Shown in pieces: positions 33,510 to 42,941 of a stretch of DNA of 64,000 nucleotides. The stretch comes from Oerskovia jenensis (GTDB lineage: Bacteria; Actinomycetota; Actinomycetes; Actinomycetales; Cellulomonadaceae): assembly GCF_016907235.1 (NCBI RefSeq), contig NZ_JAFBBO010000001.1, positions 1,426,001-1,490,000 of the forward strand, read 5' to 3'. Position 1 is the stretch's first letter, and every line of letters starts with the position of its first letter. The notes under the pieces were generated by a model. The model did no database searches. It saw nothing but the letters and a program-made list of their open reading frames with translations, and was not told the DNA's origin. The position numbers and the translations under genes are program-made.

Positions 33510-35497
33510 AGAATCCCCTCGAACTCGAAGGTCACGCCGTCACCGACGTCGACGACGTCGCGCGACGCGACCATGGCGGGCTCGCCCGGGTGCAGACGCC
33601 GCGGCGGCTGCCCGGGGCGCAGCAGGGTCGTGCCGTTGGTCGTGTTGAGGTCGCACACGAAGACGTGCCAGTCCTCGAGCTGGATCTCGACGTGCGAACG
33701 GGAGATGTCCTGCTCGGGGCTGGGAACCGCCACGAGTCGGGGCAGGTCGTTGCTCTGCGCGCGGGTGGTCCGCGGGCGTCGCCCCAGGACGACGGGGCGG
33801 TCGAGCTCGACGACCTGGCCGTTCGAGAGCGTGAGCCGCCCCAACGAGGGACGGGTGACGTGGCGCGCGTCGCCTGCGAGCACCGCACCGCACCGCCCGC
33901 ACATGTCCCTCGACGCCGGGTTCGGATGCCCTTCCGGGCAGACCCGGGCAAGGATCTGCTGGGCGCCCGGGGGCGGAGGCGGCGCGAAGACCGGACCGGC
34001 CGGGACGGGAGGGACGGACGAGAACGACCCGTCGAGGACGCCCTGCCCGGGCGGATCGGCGAGGACGGGAGGAAGGGGGGCCGCACGCTCGGCACGTCCG
34101 CCGACCTGGGCCCGCAGGTCGGCCACGACCGACGAGAACACCGTGTGCCCGTCGTGGTCCTCCATCACGTGGTCCGGGGCCGGGACGGCCCCTGGGACCC
34201 AGGTCCCCGGGCCGGGGGCTCCTGCGTGCGCGACGTCGTGCTCGACGGTCCGCGCGCGGTCGACCGCACCGGGCGTCGCGCCCGTCCACTCCCGCGGGAT
34301 GCCGTCGATCATCGACGCGTCGGTGTCGGGCGCCGCCTGGTCGAGCCCCACCGGCGCGCCACCCGGCCCCTGGGTTGCGGGCACGGCCGGGCCCCGGCCT
34401 GCGGACGCGTCCGGTGCGCGGCCGTCGTCGACGGGTTGCCGCGGCGCCGCCTGGCCCGCGGGAAGGTCCCCGTCCGGCTCGACGTTCTCCTCGACACGGA
34501 TCGCGGCGTCCTCGACGGTCCGCAGGACCGTCGACTCCCACAGGTGCCCGTAGCCGCTCTCGACCGGTGCGTGGCCTTCGGGCTCGGGTGCGGCCGTCGG
34601 TGGCGTCGGCTCCGAGTCCGCAGGGGGTGCGATCGTCGCGTCGGGGGCGATCGTCGCGTCCGGCGCGATCGTCTCGGAGGAGAGGGGTCCGTCCACCGGC
34701 TCGCTCGCAGCGTCGACGGCGGTCTCCGCGGCGGGCTCGTCGTCGGCCGCGGCGGCCTCCGAGTCAGCGTGGCCGACGGCGCCGGGCAGGCTCCCGGTCG
34801 CAGCTCCTCCCGCCAGGAGGGTCGCTGCCGCAGGGACCGGAGCGGCTCCGGTCTCCTCGGGGCTCGAGGTGGCCGAGAGCCCCGCGACGGCACCGGGCAC
34901 GGCCGTGACGAGGTCGTGCCCGACCGTCGGCGGCGCGTCGGCCGAGTCCGACGGTCCGACGCGGTCGGCCGTGCTCGTCGCGACCTGACGTCCGCGCGGT
35001 GAGGGCTCCCGCGCGTCGACGAGCTCGCGCACGATCCGGGACATCAGGACGACGCCGTCTCCCAGCGGCAGACCTGCGAGGGCCACCTGTCCCGGCCCGG
35101 CCACCAGGTCGGGCGCCTCGTCGACCCCGAGCTGGACCGAGACCCTCTCGACGTCCTCCACGAGACGCTCCGACCAGGTCGAGACGCCGTCGCCGTCGAT
35201 GTGGACACGATCGCTCGCGGTGCTCAGGGTGACCGACACCTCGCCGCGCACCGCGACCTGGGCGCGTCGTCCCGAGACGACGGCGATCGCGAACGGCGGC
35301 ATGGTGCGCAAGGTCGCCCCCAGGGCGACCGTGAGGGTCTGGATCACCTCGATGACCTCGACCTGGGCGTCGCCCGCGGCGTCGATCCCGTCCCACAGCG
35401 CGCGGACGAGCTCGCTCGACGCTCCCTCGGGAAGGACGACGATCGCGCCACCCCGGACGAACCCGAAAGCCGTTCCCGTGTCGTAGCGCAGCCTCAC
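33506..35497 (-). CDS. Large protein with C-terminal zinc ribbon and FHA domain
   Basis: 663 residues starting ATG 35497. The N-terminal domain of about 160 residues (MRLRYDTGTAFGFVRGGAIVVLP...) is a beta-rich module of unknown type. A long Ala/Pro/Asp/Glu-rich, probably disordered segment (about 190-520) follows. Next come a zinc-ribbon-like pair (CPEGHPNPASRDMCGRCG, about 525-545) and an FHA domain (about 560-660: VVLGRRPRTTRAQSNDLP, ISRSHVEIQLEDW, DLNTTNGTTL). The FHA domain keeps the Arg, Ser-x-x-His and Asn-Gly residues. It is a likely phospho-scaffold in the cluster. It has 4-nt overlaps with the kinase and phosphatase genes. Confidence 0.85.
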   Translation of the reverse strand: MRLRYDTGTAFGFVRGGAIVVLPEGASSELVRALWDGIDAAGDAQVEVIEVIQTLTVALGATLRTMPPFAIAVVSGRRAQVAVRGEVSVTLSTASDRVHIDGDGVSTWSERLVEDVERVSVQLGVDEAPDLVAGPGQVALAGLPLGDGVVLMSRIVRELVDAREPSPRGRQVATSTADRVGPSDSADAPPTVGHDLVTAVPGAVAGLSATSSPEETGAAPVPAAATLLAGGAATGSLPGAVGHADSEAAAADDEPAAETAVDAASEPVDGPLSSETIAPDATIAPDATIAPPADSEPTPPTAAPEPEGHAPVESGYGHLWESTVLRTVEDAAIRVEENVEPDGDLPAGQAAPRQPVDDGRAPDASAGRGPAVPATQGPGGAPVGLDQAAPDTDASMIDGIPREWTGATPGAVDRARTVEHDVAHAGAPGPGTWVPGAVPAPDHVMEDHDGHTVFSSVVADLRAQVGGRAERAAPLPPVLADPPGQGVLDGSFSSVPPVPAGPVFAPPPPPGAQQILARVCPEGHPNPASRDMCGRCGAVLAGDARHVTRPSLGRLTLSNGQVVELDRPVVLGRRPRTTRAQSNDLPRLVAVPSPEQDISRSHVEIQLEDWHVFVCDLNTTNGTTLLRPGQPPRRLHPGEPAMVASRDVVDVGDGVTFEFEGIL

Positions 35498-36336
35498 GAC
35501 CTGTCACCCCTCTGCAGCTGGATCTCCCGTGGCAAGGTGTCCTCGTCCGCGTGACCCGGGACTTCCCGAGGAGTCGTGGAACCGTCGCTGGTGTCCTGCC
35601 ACGCCCCGGTCGCGTCGATGACGACCACGGTGATGTTATCGCGCCCACCGGCGATGATCGCCTCGCTGACCAGGAGGTCGGCGGCGGCCTGGGGCTCGGG
35701 CTGTGCGAGCAGGATCTCGGTGATCCTCTCGTCCGACAGCTCGCCCGTCAGCCCGTCGGAACACACGAGCATGCGGTCTCGCGCCTCGATCGGGATCCAG
35801 CAGAAGTCGGGCTCGGGCGGCAGCGACGCCCCCACCGCGCGGGTCACGACGTGCCGGCGCGGGTGCGTGAGCGCCTCGGTCGCCGTGAGCCTTCCCGCGT
35901 CGACGAGCTCCTGGACCTCCGAGTGGTCGACGCTGAGCTGCTCGAGGACTCCTCGGGACATCTGGTAGGTCCGGGAGTCGCCGATGTTCACCACGAGCCA
36001 GTACGGGACGCCGTGCTGCTCGGCGACGACGACGCCCGTCACCGTGGTCCCCGCACCTCGACCTGGCTCGGTGCTGATCGCCCGGACGTCGTCCTGCGCC
36101 ACGACGAGCCGCTCCCTCACGTCCTCGGGACCGACGGTGCCGAGCGCCCCGAGGGGCCGCAGGGCGTCGATCGCCGCCGCGCTCGCGACCTCCCCGGCGT
36201 CGTGACCGCCCATGCCGTCGGCGACGAAGAACACCGACCGGTCGGCGAGGAAGCAGTCCTCGTTGAGGAGTCGGCGCGCGCCCCGGTGGGAGCTGGCCCC
36301 CCACACGAGGTGGACGGCCTGCGACGGGTGCGTCAT
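35494..36336 (-). CDS. PP2C-family Ser/Thr protein phosphatase
   Basis: 280 residues. Metal-binding motifs of the PPM family: SHRGARRLLNEDCF, VFFVADGMGGHDAGEVAS, MLVCSDGLTGELSD and GGRDNITVVVID. It is soluble and presumably removes phosphate from the kinase encoded two genes downstream and from its targets. The stop and start overlap the neighbouring FHA genes by 4 nt each, so production is tightly linked to kinase and readers. The C-terminal 45 residues are acidic and probably disordered. Confidence 0.95.
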   Translation of the reverse strand: MTHPSQAVHLVWGASSHRGARRLLNEDCFLADRSVFFVADGMGGHDAGEVASAAAIDALRPLGALGTVGPEDVRERLVVAQDDVRAISTEPGRGAGTTVTGVVVAEQHGVPYWLVVNIGDSRTYQMSRGVLEQLSVDHSEVQELVDAGRLTATEALTHPRRHVVTRAVGASLPPEPDFCWIPIEARDRMLVCSDGLTGELSDERITEILLAQPEPQAAADLLVSEAIIAGGRDNITVVVIDATGAWQDTSDGSTTPREVPGHADEDTLPREIQLQRGDRS

Positions 36337-37904
36337 GTCGCGTCCCCCGCGCGGACGGTGAGGCGCTGGTCCCCGACCTGGACCACCGAACCCACCGGTA
36401 CCTCCACACGGACGCCCGCGTCCAGGACCTGAGGAGCGGAACCGGGTCGCGTGAGGATGGTCCCGTTGGTCGACCCGCGGTCCGTCAGCCAGAGCGTCCC
36501 CTGGTCGACGACGACCTCCGCGTGGGTCTTGGAGACGGAACGGGTCGGGTCCTCGACGCGGACGAGGACCTCGTCCGCGTCACCCGTGGGCTGCGGGTTG
36601 CGCCCGATCAGCGCGCGCGCCGAGACGGGTACGCGCCGGCCGGACCCGAGCTCCAGGACGATGCCCGGCGCGGGGGCGAGCGGCCCCCGTCGGAGCTCGC
36701 TCACGCTGAGCCGCGTCGAGTCCCACTCCGGGTCCTCGTCGGCCGCGAGCGGCCCCGGGGCCACCACCGCCGAGGCAGGCGAGGGCGCGGAGGTCGCGGG
36801 CGCCGTCGGGGTGGACGGGACCTGGCCCGACGACGGCGCGACGGCCGGGGAGCTCACCTGTCCCGGGTGCGGCGCGGCGGGGGCGGATCCGGGGATGCCG
36901 GTGATCAGTCCGGTCGGACCCGCGCCCCGCTCGACCGGGGCCGGGGTCGGGAAGGCCCACGGGTCCCCGCCTGCCTGCGGCGCGGGTGCGGGCGGTGGAG
37001 CGGTCGGCGGCGGTCCGTAGGTCCCCGCGGGCGGCGGGTCGGCGGGCGGCGGCCCGAAGGACCCCGCGGGCGGCGGCGCGGTGGGCGGCGGTCCGTAGGT
37101 CCCCGCGGGGGGCGTGGCGGCGGGAGCCGCGAAGCCCTGCCCGCCCACGTGGGCCTGCTTCGCGGCCGTGCCCGCGCGGACGTCGAGCACGAGAGCCTTG
37201 GCCGCCTTGTCCTGCCAGCCCTGGTTGCGTCCCGACGAGTCGAACGCCGGGGACAGGGCGACGAGGATCTCGCCGACGCCGAACGCGATCGCGCCGAGCC
37301 CCGTGACGATCCATCGCAGCGCTGCCCGCCCGAAGCCGAGAGGTGAGCGGTCCTCGGCGCGCACCGAGCGCAGGCCCATGGCGAGGTTGCCGAGCGTCCT
37401 GCCGGTGCGCCCCTCCCAGATCCAGACCGTGACCCAGCAGGCGAGCCCCACCACACCGGCCAGCGCGTAGCCGAGCATCATCGTGCCCAGGAGCTCCTGG
37501 GCCTGCGCCGGCGAGGTGACCTCGGTCATCGCGGTCGGCGAGAGCCCGGTCGCGGCGAGCGCGCCGAGCAGCACACCGGTGACGACCAGCCCGATCGCCG
37601 CGGTGTCGATCAGGAACGCGACGAAGCGACGCCCGACCCCCGCGACCGGGGCCCCACCCGGCGGCCGGGGCGCGACCGGTCCGGGCGCGACGGGATGCGG
37701 ACCCGTCGCACGCTGGGTCGACGAGGCGATCTCCCGCTCGGTCGTGATCGCGACGCCCTGCTCACGGAAGGGCACGGCCGCCTGGGCGGTGGCTGCCTCG
37801 TACGGCCTGCCCGTCCGGGGGAACGCCGTCCCGCAGACCGCGCAGAACGCGGAACCCGCGGCCTGTGCGGTGCCGCAGGCGCTGCAGGTCGTCGTCTCGG
37901 ACAT
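36333..37904 (-). CDS. Zinc-ribbon / RDD membrane / FHA protein
   Basis: 523 residues from ATG 37904, with AGGAGA upstream and a one-base overlap with the upstream stop (TGATG). An N-terminal zinc ribbon (CSACG...CAVCG, about 7-24) leads to an RDD membrane domain (about 85-235: GRRFVAFLIDTAAIGLVVTGVLLG, WEGRTGRTLGNLAMGLRSV). A Pro/Gly/Ala linker carries three 13-residue repeats. A C-terminal FHA domain (about 425-515: ALIGRNPQ, SVSKTHAEVVV, DRGSTNGT) ends the protein. It could recruit phosphorylated partners to the membrane. The FHA residues needed for phospho-Thr binding are present. Confidence 0.9.
   Translation of the reverse strand: MSETTTCSACGTAQAAGSAFCAVCGTAFPRTGRPYEAATAQAAVPFREQGVAITTEREIASSTQRATGPHPVAPGPVAPRPPGGAPVAGVGRRFVAFLIDTAAIGLVVTGVLLGALAATGLSPTAMTEVTSPAQAQELLGTMMLGYALAGVVGLACWVTVWIWEGRTGRTLGNLAMGLRSVRAEDRSPLGFGRAALRWIVTGLGAIAFGVGEILVALSPAFDSSGRNQGWQDKAAKALVLDVRAGTAAKQAHVGGQGFAAPAATPPAGTYGPPPTAPPPAGSFGPPPADPPPAGTYGPPPTAPPPAPAPQAGGDPWAFPTPAPVERGAGPTGLITGIPGSAPAAPHPGQVSSPAVAPSSGQVPSTPTAPATSAPSPASAVVAPGPLAADEDPEWDSTRLSVSELRRGPLAPAPGIVLELGSGRRVPVSARALIGRNPQPTGDADEVLVRVEDPTRSVSKTHAEVVVDQGTLWLTDRGSTNGTILTRPGSAPQVLDAGVRVEVPVGSVVQVGDQRLTVRAGDAT
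36996..37112 (-). repeat. Three 39-bp tandem repeats in the RDD/FHA gene
   Basis: In frame these encode 13-residue units of form PPAG[TS][YF]GPPP[TA][AD]P (37112-37074, 37073-37035, 37034-36996), followed by a degenerate Pro/Ala stretch. They form the linker between the membrane and FHA domains and are prone to length variation. Confidence 0.8.
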
Positions 37905-40399
37905 CACGTGTCTCCTGGCTTCTTGACGGGGGCGGCCGTGGGAGTCGCCGCCCGTCGGCCGGAGGGGCGGCGTGCGGGGATCCAGGCGGGGAGCCAGGAC
38001 GGTCGTGCACTCCGCAGGGATCGTAGCGACACCGCGGCCCGGAGGCGCTGTCCGCGCGGCCTGGTGGACCGCATGCCCACCAGGACCGAGTCGACCTCGC
38101 TCCAGAAGGCGTCGATCTCCTGGGGACTCGGGTCACCGGTGCCGAACACCGTGGCGTCCGCCGAACGTGCGAGCGTCACGGTGGGAGCCGCAGCCACCGG
38201 GTAGGCCCCGGCGAGCGTGCCCGCGCCCTCGCGACGCGTCGCGCCCGGGGCGACAGGCGTGCCCAGGTCCGTGGCGGCGTCGAGCACCTCGCGCCAGCCG
38301 CCGCTGATCCGGTCCACGGGACGCTCGGCCGACCGACGTCGCTTCCGGCGCTGCGACTTGAGCAGGAGGATCAGGAGCAGGGGCAGGGCGAGGAGGAGGA
38401 GCGGGACGGTCACGGCGACCACGACCAGGGCGGCGCGACCCCAGTCGAAGGCGTTCGACTCGGCGTCGTCCTTCTTCTCCTCGTCGTCGACCGTGCCGGC
38501 CTCGGCGTCGGCGGGCTCCTCGGGCGGCTCGGGGTCCTCGAGGACCGGCGGCTTGGGCACCTGGTCGCTCTTGGGCTCGGGCTGGATCTTGTTGTCCTCC
38601 TCGGGGATCGCGTCGATCGGGACCCAGCCGTAGCCCGCGAACGGCACCTCGACCCAGGCGTGCACGTCGGCCCCCGTGGCGACGAACGGGGTGCCCTCCT
38701 CCCAGACCTCCGGGTCCGGGTAGAAGCCCATGACGACGCGTGCGGGGATGCCGGCCGACTGCGCCATGAGGGCGAGGGCCACCGCGAACTGCTCGTCGTC
38801 GCCGACCATCTCCTCGGCCGCGAGGAGCGTGTCGATCCGCTCGGCCGAGTGGCCCGGTCGTGAGGGGAGCTGGGTCTCGAGGCCGCTCGAGAAGATCCCG
38901 CTCGCTTCGAGGCCCGTCTCGAGGTTCTTGAGCTGGACGCGCGGGTCGGTCTCCTCGGCCATGAACTGCGCGGCCTTGCCCCCGACCGAGTCCGGGACGT
39001 TCAGGGACTTCGGGAGCTTCGCGTCCAGGATGCGCGACGACTCCAGGTCTTCGGCCGACGGCGCGGGCGCGACGATCGCGTCGAGCCGGAACGCGTCGCC
39101 GGGGCGCAGCCCCGCGGTCACGACCCCTGTACCGGTCTCCGAGTTGTAGTACGTGGTCCCCCGCAGGGCCTCGCCCCGCTCTCCGGTGTACTCGATGCCC
39201 GCGAGGGCGCCGACGTCGGGCAGCCAGACGCCGCGGTAGTCGCCGATGGTGACCGTCAGGTCGGTGGGGGTGCCCTTCGCGACCGTCGCGATCTGGTCGC
39301 CGGCGCGCGTGAAGACCCCCGAGCCTGCACCGCTCGAGACGTCGTAGACCACGCCGTTGTACGTGTCGAGGGTCGCGAGACGTACACGGGCCCCTGCGGG
39401 GAGCCCGTCGACCGTGAACAGCTCGTCGTCCGTCATCTCCTTGGCGTACTTGCGGAACGACGCGAGCGGGCTCACGTACTCGTGGAGGTCGAGCGGCGGC
39501 ACGATCTGCTCACGCAGCACCATGCGCTCGGTGTCCGGGGTCACGACCGGGACGAGCAGCACCGCGGCGACCGCACCGAGTGCGAGCATCGCCGCGCCGC
39601 CCCGCGCACGGTGCCAGCGGAGCCGCCGGGTCGCGGCGACGCTCGCCGCCGTCAGGACCTGGCGTTCGCCCAGACGTGCCTCGGTCGCGCGCCACGCGCC
39701 CCACAGGAGCCCGACGACGACGAGCACCAGTCCCTGGACCACCGGGATCGCGGGGACGACCGTCCCCAGCAGGATCACGGCGACGAACACGACCACGACC
39801 GGGATCAGCGCCCACTGCCCGGCGCGCACTCGCCACGCGATCGTCCCCGCGGCCAGCGAGGTGAGGAAGAGCAGCAGGAAGGGGACGACGCCCAGCTCCG
39901 GGAAGGACTGGATCGGCGGCACCGAGGTGACGATCTCCTTCCAGCCGGTCACGGAGCCCAGCAGCAGGCCCCGGAACGTCTCGAGGGTCGGCAGGACCCC
40001 CGCGACGGTCGTCCCCGGCAGCGCGAACGGCCCACCGAGGAGCACGTACACGACCATGGCCACCGCGGTGACCGTGACGGTGCCCCACCGCCGCCAGGCG
40101 CCGAGCCACGCGACGCCCAGCCCCAGCCCCAGCCCGCCGAGCGCGGGCAGGAGATAGCCCGCCGAACCCCACGCCGGACCGAAGCCGACCACGGCGGCCC
40201 CCAGCATCACGACCAGCGCGAGCGCGTCGACGGCCCCCGTCATCCGCAGCGCACGCGGCGCGTCCGCCCCGCGCAGGCGGGTCGACGAGCGCGCGGTCGT
40301 CAGGTTCGAGCGCGTGCCGGTCCCGCCCGTGTGGTGTCCGGGTTCCGCACCGGGACCGGTCGGCGGGGCCATGCGGCCCCGCGTGTCGTTCTCGGACAT
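37904..40399 (-). CDS. Membrane transglutaminase-like protein, predicted catalytically altered
   Basis: 831 residues from ATG 40399, which overlaps the DUF58 stop by one base. About seven TM segments lie in the first 260 residues, then an extracytoplasmic transglutaminase-like core, an acidic linker, a TM (ALVVVAVTVPLLLLALPLLLILLL) and a cytoplasmic tail. This is the TgpA layout. In the core the usual G-[YF]-C-E-x-F-A becomes GDDEQFA, with Asp535 where the nucleophile Cys should be. The His (DVHAWVEV, His580) and Asp (WVPIDAIP) positions are kept. It may bind rather than cross-link. It is adjacent to MoxR and DUF58, as in other bacteria. Confidence 0.9.
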   Translation of the reverse strand: MSENDTRGRMAPPTGPGAEPGHHTGGTGTRSNLTTARSSTRLRGADAPRALRMTGAVDALALVVMLGAAVVGFGPAWGSAGYLLPALGGLGLGLGVAWLGAWRRWGTVTVTAVAMVVYVLLGGPFALPGTTVAGVLPTLETFRGLLLGSVTGWKEIVTSVPPIQSFPELGVVPFLLLFLTSLAAGTIAWRVRAGQWALIPVVVVFVAVILLGTVVPAIPVVQGLVLVVVGLLWGAWRATEARLGERQVLTAASVAATRRLRWHRARGGAAMLALGAVAAVLLVPVVTPDTERMVLREQIVPPLDLHEYVSPLASFRKYAKEMTDDELFTVDGLPAGARVRLATLDTYNGVVYDVSSGAGSGVFTRAGDQIATVAKGTPTDLTVTIGDYRGVWLPDVGALAGIEYTGERGEALRGTTYYNSETGTGVVTAGLRPGDAFRLDAIVAPAPSAEDLESSRILDAKLPKSLNVPDSVGGKAAQFMAEETDPRVQLKNLETGLEASGIFSSGLETQLPSRPGHSAERIDTLLAAEEMVGDDEQFAVALALMAQSAGIPARVVMGFYPDPEVWEEGTPFVATGADVHAWVEVPFAGYGWVPIDAIPEEDNKIQPEPKSDQVPKPPVLEDPEPPEEPADAEAGTVDDEEKKDDAESNAFDWGRAALVVVAVTVPLLLLALPLLLILLLKSQRRKRRRSAERPVDRISGGWREVLDAATDLGTPVAPGATRREGAGTLAGAYPVAAAPTVTLARSADATVFGTGDPSPQEIDAFWSEVDSVLVGMRSTRPRGQRLRAAVSLRSLRSARPSWLPAWIPARRPSGRRAATPTAAPVKKPGDT

Positions 40400-41904
40400 C
40401 AGTCGTTCAGCCTCCGCAGTGCGAGGGGGAGGTCGCCGAGCTCCCCGATGGTGAGCACGACGAGCTCGGCGATCCGGTGACGGCTGACCTTCGCCCCGGG
40501 AACGCACTGGATCGCCATGACCCGCACGTCCTGGGGCAGTCGGGCCGAGGCGGCCCGCAGCTCGGTGGGCGAGACCGCGCTCCCCACGACGAGCGCGACG
40601 ACGGACGCGTCCGTGACGCTCGTGCCGGCCACGCGTGCCAGGTCCACGAGGCTCGTGCGCAGGGACCTGGTCTCGACGCGCGCCAGGTCGTCGAGGAGCC
40701 GCACACGGTTGTCACCGCGCAGGCTGCCGTCGTTCACCAGGACGGTCAGTCCGCGGTCCTCCTTGATGGCCTGGAGGCCCAACGAGCCGCACGAGCTCAC
40801 CGCGAGCTCGAACTCCTCGGGGTCGGCGTAGTCCTCGGCACGTGTCGAGAGCACGACCGCGAGGTGCGAGCGCCGCGTCTCCTCGAACTGCCGGACCATG
40901 AGCTGCCCCGTACGGGCGGTGGTCTTCCAGTGGATGTGTCGACGGTCGTCGCCGGGCACGTAGTCGCGCAGCGCGTGGAACGAGACGTCCGAGTTGGAGA
41001 TGTCCTGGGTGACCCGGCCCTCGAGGTCGCGCAGGAAGCCCGTCGAGGACCCCGACAGGTTCTTGGTCCGCGGGTGCACGAACAGCTCCTCGGGGTTCGT
41101 CCAGACGACCTCGCGGCGCAGCAGGCCCAGCGGGTCCGCGCGCACCGAGCGCACGGGGCCCACAGGGATGACCGAACGTCGGTGCGTCGGGATGGTGAAG
41201 ATCTCCTCGTGGCTCGCTCCTGGCCGCAGCCGCGGTACCGGGAACGACGCGACGCCCGCCCCGACGGGCAGCTCCATCACGGCGGGCAGCAGCGGTCGCT
41301 GCGAGGCGTTGCTCACCTCGAGGGTGCCGACGGCCCGGTCCCCCACCGTGACGCGTCGCTGACCGAGGTCGAGGTTCACGGTGTACCGGAACGTCCCCCG
41401 GACGAACGCGATCGCGCCGAGCATCGCCACGGTCGCCACGATCGCGACCGCGAGCAGCTCGACCCACGAGAAGGCGAGCCCGGACCACCACGCGGCGACG
41501 AGCCCGACGAGCACGGCCCAGCCGAAGGGACTCACGACCGAGGCCACGACGGACAGGCCCTGGGCCGCCGGTTCGGTCACCGGGGCGAGGAGCCTGCGCA
41601 GGCGTGCGCCCGGGCCGTCGTCACCGCTCCCGCCCGACGGCGTCGCGAACGTCGGGCGTGCGCGTGCCGCCGAGCCGTCGGTCGAGGAGGCCGCCGACGC
41701 CGGTGCGGCCGTCGAGGGGCGGCGCCGCCCCAGGAGTCGCGCCCACGGCGTGCGGCCGGAGGGTGTGCCCGGGGCCGGGGCCGGGTCCTGGCCGGGGCGT
41801 GACGCCGGGTCGGGGCCGTTCTGGGGGGTGCCCGCCTGGCCGCCCTGGCCGCCCGGCCCGGTCGGGTTGCCGCGCGCCGCGACGGGAGAATCGGTCGTGG
41901 TCAT
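40399..41904 (-). CDS. DUF58-domain membrane protein
   Basis: 501 residues from ATG 41904, 4 nt after the MoxR stop. A roughly 110-residue Pro/Gly/Ala-rich N-terminus is followed by two TM segments (about 135-185) and a long soluble part. The DUF58 signature RDYVPGDDRRHIHWKTTARTGQLMVRQFEETRRSHLAVVLS near residue 320-370 leads into a von Willebrand A-like fold. DUF58 proteins accompany MoxR ATPases and transglutaminases and may be their remodelling partner in maturation of envelope complexes. The mechanism in actinobacteria is not established. Confidence 0.92.
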   Translation of the reverse strand: MTTTDSPVAARGNPTGPGGQGGQAGTPQNGPDPASRPGQDPAPAPGTPSGRTPWARLLGRRRPSTAAPASAASSTDGSAARARPTFATPSGGSGDDGPGARLRRLLAPVTEPAAQGLSVVASVVSPFGWAVLVGLVAAWWSGLAFSWVELLAVAIVATVAMLGAIAFVRGTFRYTVNLDLGQRRVTVGDRAVGTLEVSNASQRPLLPAVMELPVGAGVASFPVPRLRPGASHEEIFTIPTHRRSVIPVGPVRSVRADPLGLLRREVVWTNPEELFVHPRTKNLSGSSTGFLRDLEGRVTQDISNSDVSFHALRDYVPGDDRRHIHWKTTARTGQLMVRQFEETRRSHLAVVLSTRAEDYADPEEFELAVSSCGSLGLQAIKEDRGLTVLVNDGSLRGDNRVRLLDDLARVETRSLRTSLVDLARVAGTSVTDASVVALVVGSAVSPTELRAASARLPQDVRVMAIQCVPGAKVSRHRIAELVVLTIGELGDLPLALRRLND

Positions 41905-41908
41905 CGGG

Positions 41909-42883
41909 TCAGGCCGACCGGCGTTCCTGCGGCGCTGCGACGTCACCGAGGATGCGCGCGAGGACGGCCTCGTTGGTCGCGCCGGCGAACTCGGCCTCGG
42001 GGTCGAGGACCAGGCGGTGTGCCCACGCGGGCTGCGTGAGCTCCTTGATGTCGTCGGGCAGGACGTAGTTGCGCCCGTGCGCCGCGGCCCACACCTTGGC
42101 GCAGCGCACCAGGGCGAGCGCGCCACGGACCGAGACACCGACCCGGCACTCGGCGGCGTTGCGCGTCTCCTCCGCCAGGCGCGAGATGTACTCGAGCACC
42201 GCGCCGTCGACGTGGACACCTGCCGCGAGGTCGGCCATCTCGGCGACGGCCTGGGTCGTGATGAGCGCCTGCAGGGTCGCGCTGCGGTCCCGCACCGAGG
42301 CGCCCTGGAGGATCTCGACCGTGGCCGCGTGGTCCGGGTAGCCGAGCGAGGTCTTCATGAGGAAGCGGTCGAGCTGGGCCTCGGGCAGACGGTACGTGCC
42401 GGCCTGCTCGATCGGGTTCTGCGTCGCGATGACCATGAACGGACGCCCGACCGAGTGGGTCACGCCGTCGACCGTGATCTGCCCCTCCTCCATGACCTCC
42501 AGGAGCGCGGACTGCGTCTTGGGCGAGGCACGGTTGATCTCGTCCGCGAGCACGATCGACGCGAAGATCGGGCCCTGGTGGAACTCGAACTTCGCGGTCT
42601 TCTGGTCGTAGATCGTCACACCCGTGACGTCGGAGGGCAGCAGGTCCGGGGTGAACTGGATGCGGTTCTGCGTGCCCTGGACGCTCGCGGCGAGAGCACG
42701 CGCGAGCGACGTCTTGCCCGTGCCCGGAGCGTCCTCGAGAAGGATGTGCCCCTCGGACAGCATGCAGGTCAGGACCAGGCGCACCACGTGCGCCTTGCCC
42801 AGGACTGCCTGGCCGATGTTGCCGACCAGACGGTCGAAGGTCTGAGCGAACCAGGCGGCCTGCTCGGGGGTCATGGTGGTCAT
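41909..42883 (-). CDS. MoxR-family AAA+ ATPase
   Basis: 324 residues from ATG 42883; the open frame to 43069 is not coding. Walker A is DAPGTGKTSLARAL, Walker B is VLADEINRASPKTQSALLEVMEE, sensor-1 is IATQNPIEQAGTYRLPEAQLDRF, and the C-terminal lid domain is VLPDDIKELTQPAWAHRL. MoxR ATPases act as chaperones for metal or complex assembly, commonly with DUF58/vWA partners, as encoded next here. It lies 58 nt downstream of the giant surface-protein gene. Confidence 0.95.
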   Translation of the reverse strand: MTTMTPEQAAWFAQTFDRLVGNIGQAVLGKAHVVRLVLTCMLSEGHILLEDAPGTGKTSLARALAASVQGTQNRIQFTPDLLPSDVTGVTIYDQKTAKFEFHQGPIFASIVLADEINRASPKTQSALLEVMEEGQITVDGVTHSVGRPFMVIATQNPIEQAGTYRLPEAQLDRFLMKTSLGYPDHAATVEILQGASVRDRSATLQALITTQAVAEMADLAAGVHVDGAVLEYISRLAEETRNAAECRVGVSVRGALALVRCAKVWAAAHGRNYVLPDDIKELTQPAWAHRLVLDPEAEFAGATNEAVLARILGDVAAPQERRSA

Positions 42884-42941
42884 CAGGGGGTTCCTCGTCG
42901 TGTCGATCGTTCTGTCGGTAGGGCGTGGGCCGTGCTGCGGA

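Noticed and set aside
37904-40399. Transglutaminase as a pseudogene
   Set aside because: The frame is intact over 831 codons with overlapping neighbours; only the catalytic Cys is changed.
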